DNA of 64,000 bases from WJKR01 sp964556395 (lineage in GTDB: Archaea; Nanobdellota; Nanobdellia; Woesearchaeales; WJKR01), in assembly GCA_964556395.1 (NCBI GenBank), contig CAZKVR010000002.1:62001-126000 (forward strand), written 5' to 3'. The position numbers and the translations under genes were made by a program. Below, one piece after another: positions 16,734 through 25,063 of this stretch. The notes under the pieces are model-generated. The model saw nothing but the letters and a program-made list of their open reading frames with translations, did no database searches and was not told the origin of the DNA. Positions within the stretch are counted from its first letter, which is position 1; each line of letters starts with the position of its first letter.

Positions 16734-18278
16734 GTGAAAATCATCAACTTCGAAGAAAGGACCAAGCCTGAGTACGACAAGCTGTCGATGAGTCAGCTCA
16801 TCATACGGCTGGCCGAACCCTGGAAGAAGAAGATGCAAAAACACCATGTAGGCAAGCTTGAAAACATCATAGACGAAGGCGTCGCCAGGAGAGGGTTCTT
16901 TGAAGGCAGCAGCATCCAGGAAGGAGAGCACCTCACCCTCATCAAGGAACTCCTCCATGCGGACCACGGTATCAGCCACCTCTACCCGGAAAGATACCAT
17001 TTCGACACGCAATTCGAGAAGGTCAGCGCCATCGTAGACCTGCTCGGCGACAAGGTGTTCGAGCCCCGTTACCTTGCGAAGCGGTTCGACCACGAGACCG
17101 CAACCACTGTCCGCACATTATACCACCGCGTCAAGGAAGCCCAGAACCATACCGACAGCCGCACCAAGGAAGGCAAGAGAAAGCCTTTGAGCGGCACGAT
17201 CGAAGGCATGATGGGGGAGCGCATCAACAACGACCTCCTCGTCCATCGCGACTTCCAGCCGGACAACATCCACGAGTACCCGCCCGCGAGGAAGAGTTCC
17301 CACGAGTTCCCCTTGCTCTTCACCATCAAGTACGGCAAGTCAGACTTCAGCGCGGCGACGAAACCCGCGGAGTACGTCGCGAACAAGCTCACAGGGTTGC
17401 AGAACAACATGCAAGAGGTCGACACCCACATCTTCGACCCCTACATGGGCGTGGCCTACGTCTTGATGAAAGGGAACAAGTGCCTGGAGAAGGACAAGCT
17501 CGTCCAGAAACTCTTTGACTTCGGACGAAAGCCGGAGAACCGGCAACTGGTCGCGGAATTCCAGGAAATTCTGAAGAACAAGGAGATGTTGGAACGGAGA
17601 GAGGAGGAGAAAGGCGACACCGATGCCGGAGAGTACATCCGCCTCCGGAAAAAGGCGAGCACGCTCAAGAACAGGCTGACCGGAATCGCTAGCAGGAACA
17701 AGAGCGTCCTGAGCCGGAAGGAAGAAGAACTGATGATGAAATCATTGTACGAAAAGGAAGGAGCGTTCACGGATCTGAGAGGCATACAAGCGATAAGCAG
17801 GTACGGGACGAAAGGCCGTCCCTCGCTGAAGAAATCCAAGTACTACAAGCAAGGGACCCACGAGGTGCACGGCGGCAAGGGCGCCAAGCGCGTCTATCAC
17901 GCCGAGCACGCGAAGCTGATGACGCGCATGCTCGAGCGCAAGAACTCGCGTCGCTGGCACAAAGGTAAGGATTCGAAGCTGTTGGAGTTCCAGAAGCTCG
18001 ATCTCTCAGGCCTCATTCTCGACCTGTTAGGACCTCACAACAAGCAGAAGTACGTGTCGACGAAGCAGAAGACGAAGTATGACTTCGACCAGAAGCAGAC
18101 GCGTTTCTACGACCGCATGACCGAGCGGTTGCTCAAGGTGACGACGCCGCTTGACGAGGCGGTCGAAGGGTTGGTGGAACACCTCAAGACAGACCTCGAT
18201 GAGAAGAAGTATGAGGAGAAGCTCCATGACGCTGCAGCGAGGATGTACGAGCGGATGTACGGCGAGCAGCCAGTATGA
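16734..18278 (+). CDS. Large unknown protein, operon partner of the HD-domain protein
   Basis: A 514-residue, strongly charged, mostly helical protein that I do not recognise. It has no signal peptide or membrane segment. A His-rich, basic region (about residues 375-415, with HEVHGGKGAKRVYHAEH) and a segment GAFTDLRGIQAI (about 345) are the most conserved-looking parts. The latter resembles weakly the start of a RelA/SpoT synthetase core, but the other synthetase motifs are not evident. It starts at GTG 16734, six bases after the HD gene, so the two very likely work together. Base composition shifts to G/T-rich in the last 400 bases. Confidence 0.6.
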   Translation: MKIINFEERTKPEYDKLSMSQLIIRLAEPWKKKMQKHHVGKLENIIDEGVARRGFFEGSSIQEGEHLTLIKELLHADHGISHLYPERYHFDTQFEKVSAIVDLLGDKVFEPRYLAKRFDHETATTVRTLYHRVKEAQNHTDSRTKEGKRKPLSGTIEGMMGERINNDLLVHRDFQPDNIHEYPPARKSSHEFPLLFTIKYGKSDFSAATKPAEYVANKLTGLQNNMQEVDTHIFDPYMGVAYVLMKGNKCLEKDKLVQKLFDFGRKPENRQLVAEFQEILKNKEMLERREEEKGDTDAGEYIRLRKKASTLKNRLTGIASRNKSVLSRKEEELMMKSLYEKEGAFTDLRGIQAISRYGTKGRPSLKKSKYYKQGTHEVHGGKGAKRVYHAEHAKLMTRMLERKNSRRWHKGKDSKLLEFQKLDLSGLILDLLGPHNKQKYVSTKQKTKYDFDQKQTRFYDRMTERLLKVTTPLDEAVEGLVEHLKTDLDEKKYEEKLHDAAARMYERMYGEQPV

Positions 18279-18281
18279 GGT

Positions 18282-18782
18282 TCACTCGTTCACGACAATG
18301 AGCCTGCGCGCCTTCGGCGTGTAGTTCAGCAAGAGCACGTCCTCGTCTTTCCCTTCGCGCGGCTGCCGTTTCTTGCCGCAGCCGAGCGTGTCGCCCGTCT
18401 TCTCGTGCTTGACGATGACAAACTCGTTGTCCTCGCCGTGCCACGGCAAGTCCTCCCCTTTCAGCCAACGGCCCCGTTGCTCGTCATCCAAGGAAACCAC
18501 GTTCTTCGTCGCGTAGGGCGCCACGAGCTGGGCGCCTTCCATGCTCAGCCTGAAGCCGTCGGCCTGCCACGTGCCGAGGTACAGGCCGAGGGTGTCGATG
18601 CGCATCCGCTCGTAGGGGACTCTCTCGAGGTCTCGGTTGATGACGAACACCTTGTCTTTCGTGTTCTGGATGTACGCGTCGTCCCACGGCAATTCTTCGA
18701 CGCCGAACTGTTCCTGGAGTGCCTGCAACAGCCGTTTGCGGTCGCGCGTGTTGAGAATCCAGTTACCAGAAGGGAGTCCCAT
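18282..18782 (-). CDS. PUA-domain RNA-binding protein (Nip7/NOP2 C-terminal-like)
   Basis: A 166-residue protein. Residues about 45-115 contain the pattern FVINRDLERVPYERMRIDTL, LGLYLGTWQADGFRLSMEGAQLV and KNVVSLDDEQRGRWLKGEDL found in Nip7-like proteins and the C-terminal PUA regions of NOL1/NOP2/Sun rRNA methylases. A basic CGKKRQPREGK segment follows. It likely binds rRNA or tRNA. It is downstream of aIF5B by 3 bases, in one operon, consistent with a translation or ribosome assembly role. Confidence 0.75.
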   Translation of the reverse strand: MGLPSGNWILNTRDRKRLLQALQEQFGVEELPWDDAYIQNTKDKVFVINRDLERVPYERMRIDTLGLYLGTWQADGFRLSMEGAQLVAPYATKNVVSLDDEQRGRWLKGEDLPWHGEDNEFVIVKHEKTGDTLGCGKKRQPREGKDEDVLLLNYTPKARRLIVVNE

Positions 18783-18785
18783 CGT

Positions 18786-20543
18786 TCACACACCCCATAC
18801 AGGGTTGTTTTCGCGCTTCTTGTGGGCTATCTCCTTGAGGATGGCGACCTCGTCGCCAGGGAGGTGTTCTGCCAGCTGTTTCAACCTGCGGAAGTGGTCT
18901 TCCGGGATGTCGCTGTACAGGAACTCCACCTCGTGGACGTGCCTACCGGCGGTGATGTTCGGCAACGACACGGCGACCTGCCGTCCTTTCTCAGCCTTGG
19001 TGACGGACTCGTTCTCCGCCTGGATGGCCTTGACGAACGTGAGCGGCGCGCCGTCCTCTTTCATGAGCGGCATGCCTTGCACCAGCGCCCCCTTGATGAC
19101 CTCCACACCGAGGATGCAAGGGTTTGATTGGCGGAAGGTGCAGTTCTGGAGGACTTCGATCTTGCAGGGCCTGATGAGGTTGTCGAGCTGCTTGGCCTCT
19201 TCTGCTTTGCGGCGCTCTTCCTGCCATTCTTGGTATCGGTCGAGCACCTTGTAGATGACGTCGTCGATGATCACCTTGACCTTGTCCGTGCTCTCCGCTT
19301 GGGGGATGTTGAACCCGAGGATGGCGGCTTGGAGCGGATGCTTTTCGGTGTTGGTCTCGGCGTCGAGGAGGTCTTTCTTCGTGACAGGCCCCACCTTGGC
19401 TTTGCGGATGGGGATGTCGTGTTCCTTGAGGAGTGTGATGAGGGCTTCGAGGCTTCCGAGGGTGTCGGCTTTTATGATGAGCCCTTCCTTCTCGGTGTCT
19501 ATCTGGACGTCGTTGATCTCTTTGGTGACCTCGTCCTTGACCGCTTCCACGTCGTCGCCGGACACAACCCTGACGGGCATGCCGGCCGCGGCTCCTGCGA
19601 GGTCGGGTGCTGAGATCTTGACGCCCATGGCGGCGGTGACCTGCTTGGCGGGTTTGAACTTGCTCTTCTTGTCGCGCATCTCAGCGTTGGGTTTCGGTTC
19701 GAAGAGTCCTCGTATCTTTGTCGTCTTGGGCTCGTCGAGCGTGCCGTAGACTATGGTGTCGCCCGCCCTGATGGTGCCGTCGTGGAGTATGACGTCGATG
19801 GTGGCGCCCAGCCCTTTCTCCTCCTTGACTTCGAGGATGACGCCCTTGCCGGGTCCTTCAGCGTCCACGGCGAGGTGTTTCTCGAGGTATCGCTGGGCGA
19901 GGCCTGTGAGGACCATGAGTAGTTCCTGCAGTCCGAGGCCTGTCTTGGCGGAGCAGGGTACGATGGCGACTTGCTTGGTGAAGTCTTCGACGCGGTCGAA
20001 CCGCTCCGCCGGCAGTTGGTATCGTTCGTGGAGGGTTCCGACGAGCTCGTAGAGCTTGGTCTCGAGCTCCGTCACGACTTTTTCCTGTTGGTTGCCGAGT
20101 TGTTGGAGGAGGGTGCCTTCTTTCGGGGTGAATCCTTTGACGAGGTCCGTCTTGTTCGCGGCGATGATGAATGGCGTCTTGGCTCTCATGAGGATGTCGA
20201 CGGCTTCCAGGGTTTGTGGCTTGAAGCCTTCGGTGATGTCGACGACGAGGATGGCGAGGTCTGCCAATGTTCCTCCACGGCTGCGGAGGCTGGTGAAGGC
20301 TGCGTGGCCTGGCGTGTCGATGAATAGGATCCCTGGTATGGTGAGGTCGAGCTTCATCGTGTCGATGAGCTTGCCGACCTTCTGCTTGATCGTGTGGAGC
20401 GGTATGATGGAGGCGCCGATGGCTTGTGTTATGGCTCCTGCTTCTCCGCCGACGATGTCGCTGCCCCTGATGGCATCTAGGATGCTGGACTTGCCGTGGT
20501 CGACGTGCCCTAGGACTGTGACTATGGGGCTGCGGAGCGTCAT
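18786..20543 (-). CDS. infB: Translation initiation factor aIF5B (IF2-like)
   Basis: A 585-residue GTPase promoting subunit joining. G motifs: GHVDHGKSS (residue 13), DTPGH (about 75), NKTD (about 129) and SAKTGLG (about 195). These are followed by the EF-Tu-like domain II, domain III and domain IV (RQSNPCILGVEV near 480). No intein interrupts the G1 motif, where many archaeal homologues carry one. The ATG at 20543 is preferred to the TTG at 20561, because the TATA box (20567-20576) is at leaderless distance from 20543. Confidence 0.96.
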   Translation of the reverse strand: MTLRSPIVTVLGHVDHGKSSILDAIRGSDIVGGEAGAITQAIGASIIPLHTIKQKVGKLIDTMKLDLTIPGILFIDTPGHAAFTSLRSRGGTLADLAILVVDITEGFKPQTLEAVDILMRAKTPFIIAANKTDLVKGFTPKEGTLLQQLGNQQEKVVTELETKLYELVGTLHERYQLPAERFDRVEDFTKQVAIVPCSAKTGLGLQELLMVLTGLAQRYLEKHLAVDAEGPGKGVILEVKEEKGLGATIDVILHDGTIRAGDTIVYGTLDEPKTTKIRGLFEPKPNAEMRDKKSKFKPAKQVTAAMGVKISAPDLAGAAAGMPVRVVSGDDVEAVKDEVTKEINDVQIDTEKEGLIIKADTLGSLEALITLLKEHDIPIRKAKVGPVTKKDLLDAETNTEKHPLQAAILGFNIPQAESTDKVKVIIDDVIYKVLDRYQEWQEERRKAEEAKQLDNLIRPCKIEVLQNCTFRQSNPCILGVEVIKGALVQGMPLMKEDGAPLTFVKAIQAENESVTKAEKGRQVAVSLPNITAGRHVHEVEFLYSDIPEDHFRRLKQLAEHLPGDEVAILKEIAHKKRENNPVWGV

Positions 20544-20566
20544 AGGCTTCTGGGAGAACAAGGGTT

Positions 20567-20608
20567 GTTTTTAAAGGTTGTTCTGGTGATGACGACAGGA
20601 TATTTAAA
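20567..20608. promoter_or_regulatory. Divergent TATA boxes for infB and trm1
   Basis: TTTTTAAAGG at 20567-20576 serves infB on the minus strand (start 20543), and ATATTTAAA at 20600-20608 serves trm1 on the plus strand (start 20631). Both spacings are about 25-30 bases, giving two leaderless transcripts from a region under 90 bases. Confidence 0.6.
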
Positions 20609-20630
20609 GGAAGGCTTGTTTCACAGAGAT

Positions 20631-21680
20631 ATGGAGCGGGCGACTGAAGGCGCCGCCACTATCAGAGTTGAGCGGCCTGAGACGGTGTCGAAGGACATGG
20701 AGGTGTTCTACAACCCCGTCATGGCTTTCAACCGGACGTTGAGCGTCATCCTCTTGAAATCCTTAGGCAAAGCTGGCTTGCGGGTCTGCGACCCCATGGC
20801 TGGTTCAGGGGTGAGGTCTCTTCGCTTCTTGAAGGAGCTGCCGCCGGGTGTCATCTCAGAATTGGTGGTGAACGACCTCTCAAGAGGTTTCATAGGGAGG
20901 TTTGAGGAGAACGCCCGGCTGTCAGGCGTCGAATTGAAAGAAGGCGTTGCGGTTGAGAACCGCGAGGCGAGTTCCTTGTTGTTGGGCAGCAGGGGGTTCG
21001 ATTACGTCGATGTAGACCCGTTCGGCTCTCCTAACCCGTTCCTCGACGCGGCTGTCCGTAAGGTGCACCGGGGCGGAGTCCTGGCAGTCACCGCGACGGA
21101 CACGGCGCCGCTGTGCGGGACGTATCCCAAGGCTTGCCGTCGCAAGTATTGGGCGACACCCCGTAGGGATGTCTTGATGCACGAGGCGGGCTTGCGCATC
21201 CTGGTCCGGAAGTGCCAGCTCGTCGCGGCACAGTATGACAAGGCGTTGACGCCGATCCTGGCGTACAGCAAGGACCATTACTTCAGGGTGTTCTTCGGCG
21301 TGGCGCAAGGGAAACAAAGGGTGGACAAGATCCTCGACGATCATGGCTTCCTCGGTGACGCCGGCCCGTTGTGGCTCGGCCCCTTGGGTGATAAGAGGTT
21401 GTTGGCGCGGATGTCGTTGGTGGCTGAGGATTCGTATCCTGACGCAAAGGGGTTCCTCGACACCTTGGCGGCCGAGGCTGCTCTTGACGTGCCGGGGTTC
21501 TTCGACGTCCATGAGGCTGCTAGGAAGTTGAAGTCGAACCCTCCGCGGATGGAGGATGTGTTGGGGTGGTTGCACGAGGCGGGTTTCAGGGCTGTCCGGA
21601 CTCACATCTCAGGGACTGGCGTCAGGGCTGATTGTGATGAGGATTCTTTCTTGGACGCGGTGAGGGGTGGTTCTTCATGA
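20631..21680 (+). CDS. trm1: tRNA (guanine26-N2)-dimethyltransferase Trm1
   Basis: A 349-residue SAM-dependent methylase that dimethylates G26 of tRNA. Visible motifs are NPVMAFNRTLSV (residues 27-38, family signature), the SAM loop DPMAGSGVRSLRFL (about 53), and the catalytic DVDPFGSPNPFLD (about 128). The C-terminal domain has YPKACRRKYWA and the final wing region GTGVRADC. ATG 20631 is set by the TATA box; an upstream in-frame ATG would precede the expected transcript start. The 3' end overlaps sufE by ATGA. Confidence 0.95.
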   Translation: MERATEGAATIRVERPETVSKDMEVFYNPVMAFNRTLSVILLKSLGKAGLRVCDPMAGSGVRSLRFLKELPPGVISELVVNDLSRGFIGRFEENARLSGVELKEGVAVENREASSLLLGSRGFDYVDVDPFGSPNPFLDAAVRKVHRGGVLAVTATDTAPLCGTYPKACRRKYWATPRRDVLMHEAGLRILVRKCQLVAAQYDKALTPILAYSKDHYFRVFFGVAQGKQRVDKILDDHGFLGDAGPLWLGPLGDKRLLARMSLVAEDSYPDAKGFLDTLAAEAALDVPGFFDVHEAARKLKSNPPRMEDVLGWLHEAGFRAVRTHISGTGVRADCDEDSFLDAVRGGSS

Positions 21681-22099
21681 CCGTCGAGGAGGATTTGCAG
21701 GTGTTCGCGGAGGAGTTGTCCCTGGCTGGTTCTCAGCGCGAGAAGTTGAAGGCCTTGATAGCCTTGGCTGACGAGTGGGGTGAGTCTCCGAGGGAGAATT
21801 TCTCTGAGGAGCACCGCGTGCCTGGCTGCCAGTCCGACGTGTTCCTCGCGGTCCGGGTTGAGGGTGGTAAGGTGCGCTTCTCCTCGTTTACGGGGTCGTT
21901 GGTGGTGAAAGGCTTTGTGGCCTTGGTGTGCTCGGTGTTGGACGGGCGGGCGCCGGAGGAGGTGTTGTCTTCACGGGGGTCGTTCGAGGGGTTCCTGCGA
22001 GACTCAGGGTTGGCAGGAATACAATTATCGCCTGCGCGGACCAACGTTTTCGACCGGGTCTTCGGGTTCTTGGAGGAGGAGGTGCGCGGCTACGCGTGA
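21677..22099 (+). CDS. sufE: SufE-family sulfur acceptor
   Basis: A 140-residue protein with the SufE signature HRVPGCQSDVFL; Cys51 is the sulfur-accepting residue, and a GSLVVKGFVALV segment and NVFDRVFGFLEEE tail complete the fold. SufE takes persulfide sulfur from a SufS cysteine desulfurase and passes it to an Fe-S scaffold. No sufS, sufB or sufC is in the window. The ATGA overlap with trm1 suggests coupled translation; the pairing with a tRNA methylase is not an obvious functional one. Confidence 0.9.
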   Translation: MTVEEDLQVFAEELSLAGSQREKLKALIALADEWGESPRENFSEEHRVPGCQSDVFLAVRVEGGKVRFSSFTGSLVVKGFVALVCSVLDGRAPEEVLSSRGSFEGFLRDSGLAGIQLSPARTNVFDRVFGFLEEEVRGYA

Positions 22100-22137
22100 A
22101 CTTTCAAAGAAGAATTCTGGAAAAAAAGTTTTTTTTC

Positions 22138-22416
22138 TCAGCCGACCGCCCTGCGGACGTCGATGACTTCGAAGCTGTTCACGCCTTCGAGGGCTGTGAT
22201 GTCTTCTTCGAGGCTGTCCGGGCTTCCGAGCTGTTCGTCCATGACGAAGGTCACCTTGAGGGCTTTGAGGCCGAAGGCTATGGGTTCTATCTCTGTCTTC
22301 GTGTCGCTGCTGCCGGTGAAGCTCTTGATCTTCTCGTTGACGGTTTCCTGGAGCTTGTCCATGTCGACGTCGGGGCTGTCTGGCATAATCTTGATGGTCG
22401 CTATCGCGTTCGCCAC
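22138..22416 (-). CDS. Elongation factor aEF-1-beta
   Basis: A 92-residue protein, the length of archaeal aEF-1-beta, which exchanges nucleotide on aEF-1-alpha. It shows the ferredoxin-like pattern ATIKIMPDSPDVD, IEPIAFGLKALKV and the acidic region DSLEEDITALEGVNSFEV. It starts at GTG 22416 after GAGGTGG and follows the zinc-finger gene by 28 bases in one operon, an arrangement common in archaea. Confidence 0.93.
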   Translation of the reverse strand: MANAIATIKIMPDSPDVDMDKLQETVNEKIKSFTGSSDTKTEIEPIAFGLKALKVTFVMDEQLGSPDSLEEDITALEGVNSFEVIDVRRAVG

Positions 22417-22444
22417 TGTAATCCACCTCGAGGGTTGTCTTCTT

Positions 22445-22618
22445 TTAGTTCGGTCCGGTGAAGCCGCACTTGGGGCACGTGTATTTCGTCACGTTCTTCC
22501 GTTCTGACGAGGAGCGGATGATGTGTTCGAAGCCGCAGTTGGGGCATGCGAACATGACCGCGCCGACGTCGTTGGCGACGTTCTCCTTGCTGGTTGTTGA
22601 GAGTATGCGCTCGCTCAT
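22445..22618 (-). CDS. HVO_2753-type small zinc-finger protein
   Basis: A 57-residue protein with two CxxC knuckles: CPNC near residue 27 and CPKC near residue 50, ending GFTGPN, matching the small archaeal HVO_2753/DUF1610-like family. These bind one or two zinc ions, and the family is often encoded with aEF-1-beta, as here. ATG 22618 is chosen because TTTATAAA at 22643-22650 gives leaderless spacing; an in-frame start at 22636 would lie too close to the TATA box. Confidence 0.85.
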   Translation of the reverse strand: MSERILSTTSKENVANDVGAVMFACPNCGFEHIIRSSSERKNVTKYTCPKCGFTGPN

Positions 22619-22643
22619 GGTAGTCCTGGGAGCCACAGGGCTT

Positions 22644-24308
22644 TTATAAACGTTGCTGTTCGAGTCCTGCTTTGATGAGGCCTGCGAACAATGGTTGGGG
22701 TTTCATGGGGCGGCTGGTGAACTCTGGGTGGGCTTGGGTGCCTACGAAGAAGGGGTGTTTTTCCAGTTCCGCGTATTCCATGAGCTTGCCGTCCGGACTC
22801 TTGCCTGAGAAGACCAGTCCTCGTCCTTGGAGCTTGTCGACGTAGTCGGGGTTGACTTCGTAGCGGTGCCGGTGGCGTTCCACGGCTTTGTCCGTGCCGT
22901 ACAGTCGTGCGACGAGGCTCCTTTCTTTGAGGTCTGCGGGGTAGTCTCCCAGCCTCATCGTGTTGCCGTACTGTTTCTTCTTGAGCAGTTCGACTTGTTC
23001 GGGGAGGATGTCGATGACCGGGTGCGGCGTGCCCTCGTCGATCTCCTTGCTGTTCGCCTCTTTGAGGCCTGTGACGTGGCGTGCCCATTCGATGACGGCT
23101 AGTTGCATCCCGTAGCAGAGTCCTAGGAATGGTTTCTGGTGTTCGCGGCAGTACCTGATGGCTTCTATCTTGCCTTCGACGCCTGACTTTCCGAACCCTC
23201 CGGGTACGATGACGGCGTCGACTCTTGAGAGTCGTTCTTCAACCTTTGAGAGGTCTTCTTCGAATTCCTTGCTGTCCATCCAGACGATGTCCGGCTCCGC
23301 GCCTTCGGCGTAGCACGCCGCCTTGACGGCTTCCAGGACTGAGATGTAGCTGTCTTCGAGGGTGCAGTCGCCGATGTCGAAGTACTTGCCGACGACGCCG
23401 ACCTTGACGGTCTTGTCCAGCCTTTGGAGTTTCTTGTCGAATTCCTGCCATTCCTTGAGGGTTGCGGTGTGCTTCCAGGCGAATCCGAAGTGTCCTGCCA
23501 GGGCTTCGCCGAGGCCTTGGTCTGCGTAGGTGGCGGGGACGCGGTAGATGCTCGACAGGTCCGGCGAGCTGATGACATTCTCTTTGGGGATGTTGCAGAA
23601 GTAGCTGATCTTCTCGCGGCGGGGCTCATCGATGGGTATGGTGCTGCGTGCGATGATGAGGTCTGCGAAGATGCCTGACGAGTTGAGTGCCCTGACGGAG
23701 TGCTGTGTCGGCTTGGTCTTGAGTTCTCCGACGTTCTCCAATAATGGCAGGTAGCTGACGTGGACGAACATCATCTTCTCGCCTTCGAGTTTCATCTGCC
23801 TGACGGCTTCGAGGAAGACGAGGTTCTGGTAGTCTCCTACGGTGCCTCCGATCTCGACTATCATGTAGTCGGCCTTGGCTTTCTCCGCGTTCTCGTATAG
23901 TCGTCGTTTGATCTCGAGGGGTACGTGCTTGGTGACTTCGACGTCCGAGCCGCCGTACTCGAGGTTCCGTTCCTTCTCGATGACGCGCTTGTAGATCTGG
24001 CCTGTGGTGATGTTGTTCCACCGGCTGATCTTCTCGTCGAGGAATCGTTCGTAGTTGCCGAGGTCTTGGTCGGTCTCGCCGCCGTCGTACGTGACGTAGA
24101 CCTCTCCGTGGACGGTCGGCCTCATGGTGCCGGCGTCGATGTTGATGTACGGGTCGATCTTGGTGGCGGTGACGGTGAATCCTTGGGTTTTGAGGAGTGC
24201 TCCGACGCTGCTGCTCACGACGCCTTTGCCTAGTCCTGAGACGACGCCGCCGGTGACGATGATCCATTTGGTGTGAGAAGTCTTCCCGTTTGACGTGATG
24301 CGTGCCAT
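22644..24308 (-). CDS. pyrG: CTP synthase
   Basis: A 554-residue glutamine-dependent CTP synthase, making CTP from UTP. The N-terminal synthase domain has TGGVVSGLGKG (about 20), KIDPYINIDAGTMRP (about 50) and HGEVYVTYDGGETD (about 65). The C-terminal class I glutaminase domain has GGFGKSGVEGK, the nucleophile in GLCYGMQLA (about residue 399) and the His-Glu pair in AHPEF (about 531). Length and motif order are normal. A TATA-like element near 24336-24346 precedes the ATG. Confidence 0.97.
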   Translation of the reverse strand: MARITSNGKTSHTKWIIVTGGVVSGLGKGVVSSSVGALLKTQGFTVTATKIDPYINIDAGTMRPTVHGEVYVTYDGGETDQDLGNYERFLDEKISRWNNITTGQIYKRVIEKERNLEYGGSDVEVTKHVPLEIKRRLYENAEKAKADYMIVEIGGTVGDYQNLVFLEAVRQMKLEGEKMMFVHVSYLPLLENVGELKTKPTQHSVRALNSSGIFADLIIARSTIPIDEPRREKISYFCNIPKENVISSPDLSSIYRVPATYADQGLGEALAGHFGFAWKHTATLKEWQEFDKKLQRLDKTVKVGVVGKYFDIGDCTLEDSYISVLEAVKAACYAEGAEPDIVWMDSKEFEEDLSKVEERLSRVDAVIVPGGFGKSGVEGKIEAIRYCREHQKPFLGLCYGMQLAVIEWARHVTGLKEANSKEIDEGTPHPVIDILPEQVELLKKKQYGNTMRLGDYPADLKERSLVARLYGTDKAVERHRHRYEVNPDYVDKLQGRGLVFSGKSPDGKLMEYAELEKHPFFVGTQAHPEFTSRPMKPQPLFAGLIKAGLEQQRL

Positions 24309-24369
24309 ACGGGATTATATGCTTCTCGCGGCTTGTATTTAAGGTTTTGTCTTCTCGGATATACTACTC

Positions 24370-24966
24370 TTAGGCCAATGCTTGGGCGAGGTGTGTGAAG
24401 ACTGCGTGGCCGTCGATGCCTGGGACGGGGAGCATGTTGATGATGAAGAGGAGGCCGTTGACGTTCGCCGTCAGGGTTGCGAACTCTCGTTGGCGTACCG
24501 TGAGCTTGTCCTTGAGGCGTAGGTAGAGCTTGCTCCCGGTCCAGAAGAGGAGGTGGACTGCGGGTCCTGCGAATGCTATGAGGGCGTGCTGGCTTGCCGT
24601 GGCTTCTCCGAGTACGCGGACGTAGCCTGGTATGAGGAATATGAGGCCTGAGCCGAAGAGCTTTGCGGCGATGGCGATGACCCCTATGACGAGGGTTGTC
24701 GGGTTGGCGTAGAAGGCGTGGAACGTGGCTTCGAGGCCGTATCCCATGGCTGTGAACTTGTGTGCGAGTTCGTGGATGATGATGGAGGGTGCGATGATGG
24801 CGGTTGCGAAGAGGAAGTCCTTCCACTTGGTCCGGGGTTTCTTGAACGCCTTGAGCGGGTCGTCGCTGTACGTCGGCGTCGGCCTGAACGAGTCTTTGAA
24901 GAGGAATCCTAGGACGAGGGCCATAGCGGCGATGTCGAGGAGTTCTTGAGGGGTGATGAACGCCAT
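24370..24966 (-). CDS. Site-2-protease family (M50) membrane metalloprotease
   Basis: A 198-residue integral membrane protein. HELAH (H65, E66, H69) in the second hydrophobic segment and NMLPVPGIDG near residue 176 (third ligand D185) are the zinc motifs of M50 proteases. There are four to five membrane segments and no PDZ domain. It probably cleaves a membrane-anchored substrate within the bilayer; the substrate is unknown. A related gene lies at 32615-33202. TATA-like CTTTTAAAGG near 24992-25001 precedes the start, divergent from the rhomboid gene. Confidence 0.88.
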   Translation of the reverse strand: MAFITPQELLDIAAMALVLGFLFKDSFRPTPTYSDDPLKAFKKPRTKWKDFLFATAIIAPSIIIHELAHKFTAMGYGLEATFHAFYANPTTLVIGVIAIAAKLFGSGLIFLIPGYVRVLGEATASQHALIAFAGPAVHLLFWTGSKLYLRLKDKLTVRQREFATLTANVNGLLFIINMLPVPGIDGHAVFTHLAQALA

Positions 24967-25063
24967 AGAATATTTTTTTGTACGAAGCGTTCTTTTAAAG
25001 GTTGCGTCCGGAAGCCGAGGGTTTTAAAAACCAGTAGTGGTTCCGCAGGGCCGAGGTGTCTGC

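Noticed and set aside
17750..17850. RelA/SpoT synthetase domain in the partner of the HD protein
   Set aside because: Only one short resemblance (DLRGIQAI); the G-loop tyrosine and ExQxR motifs are not found, so no function is assigned.
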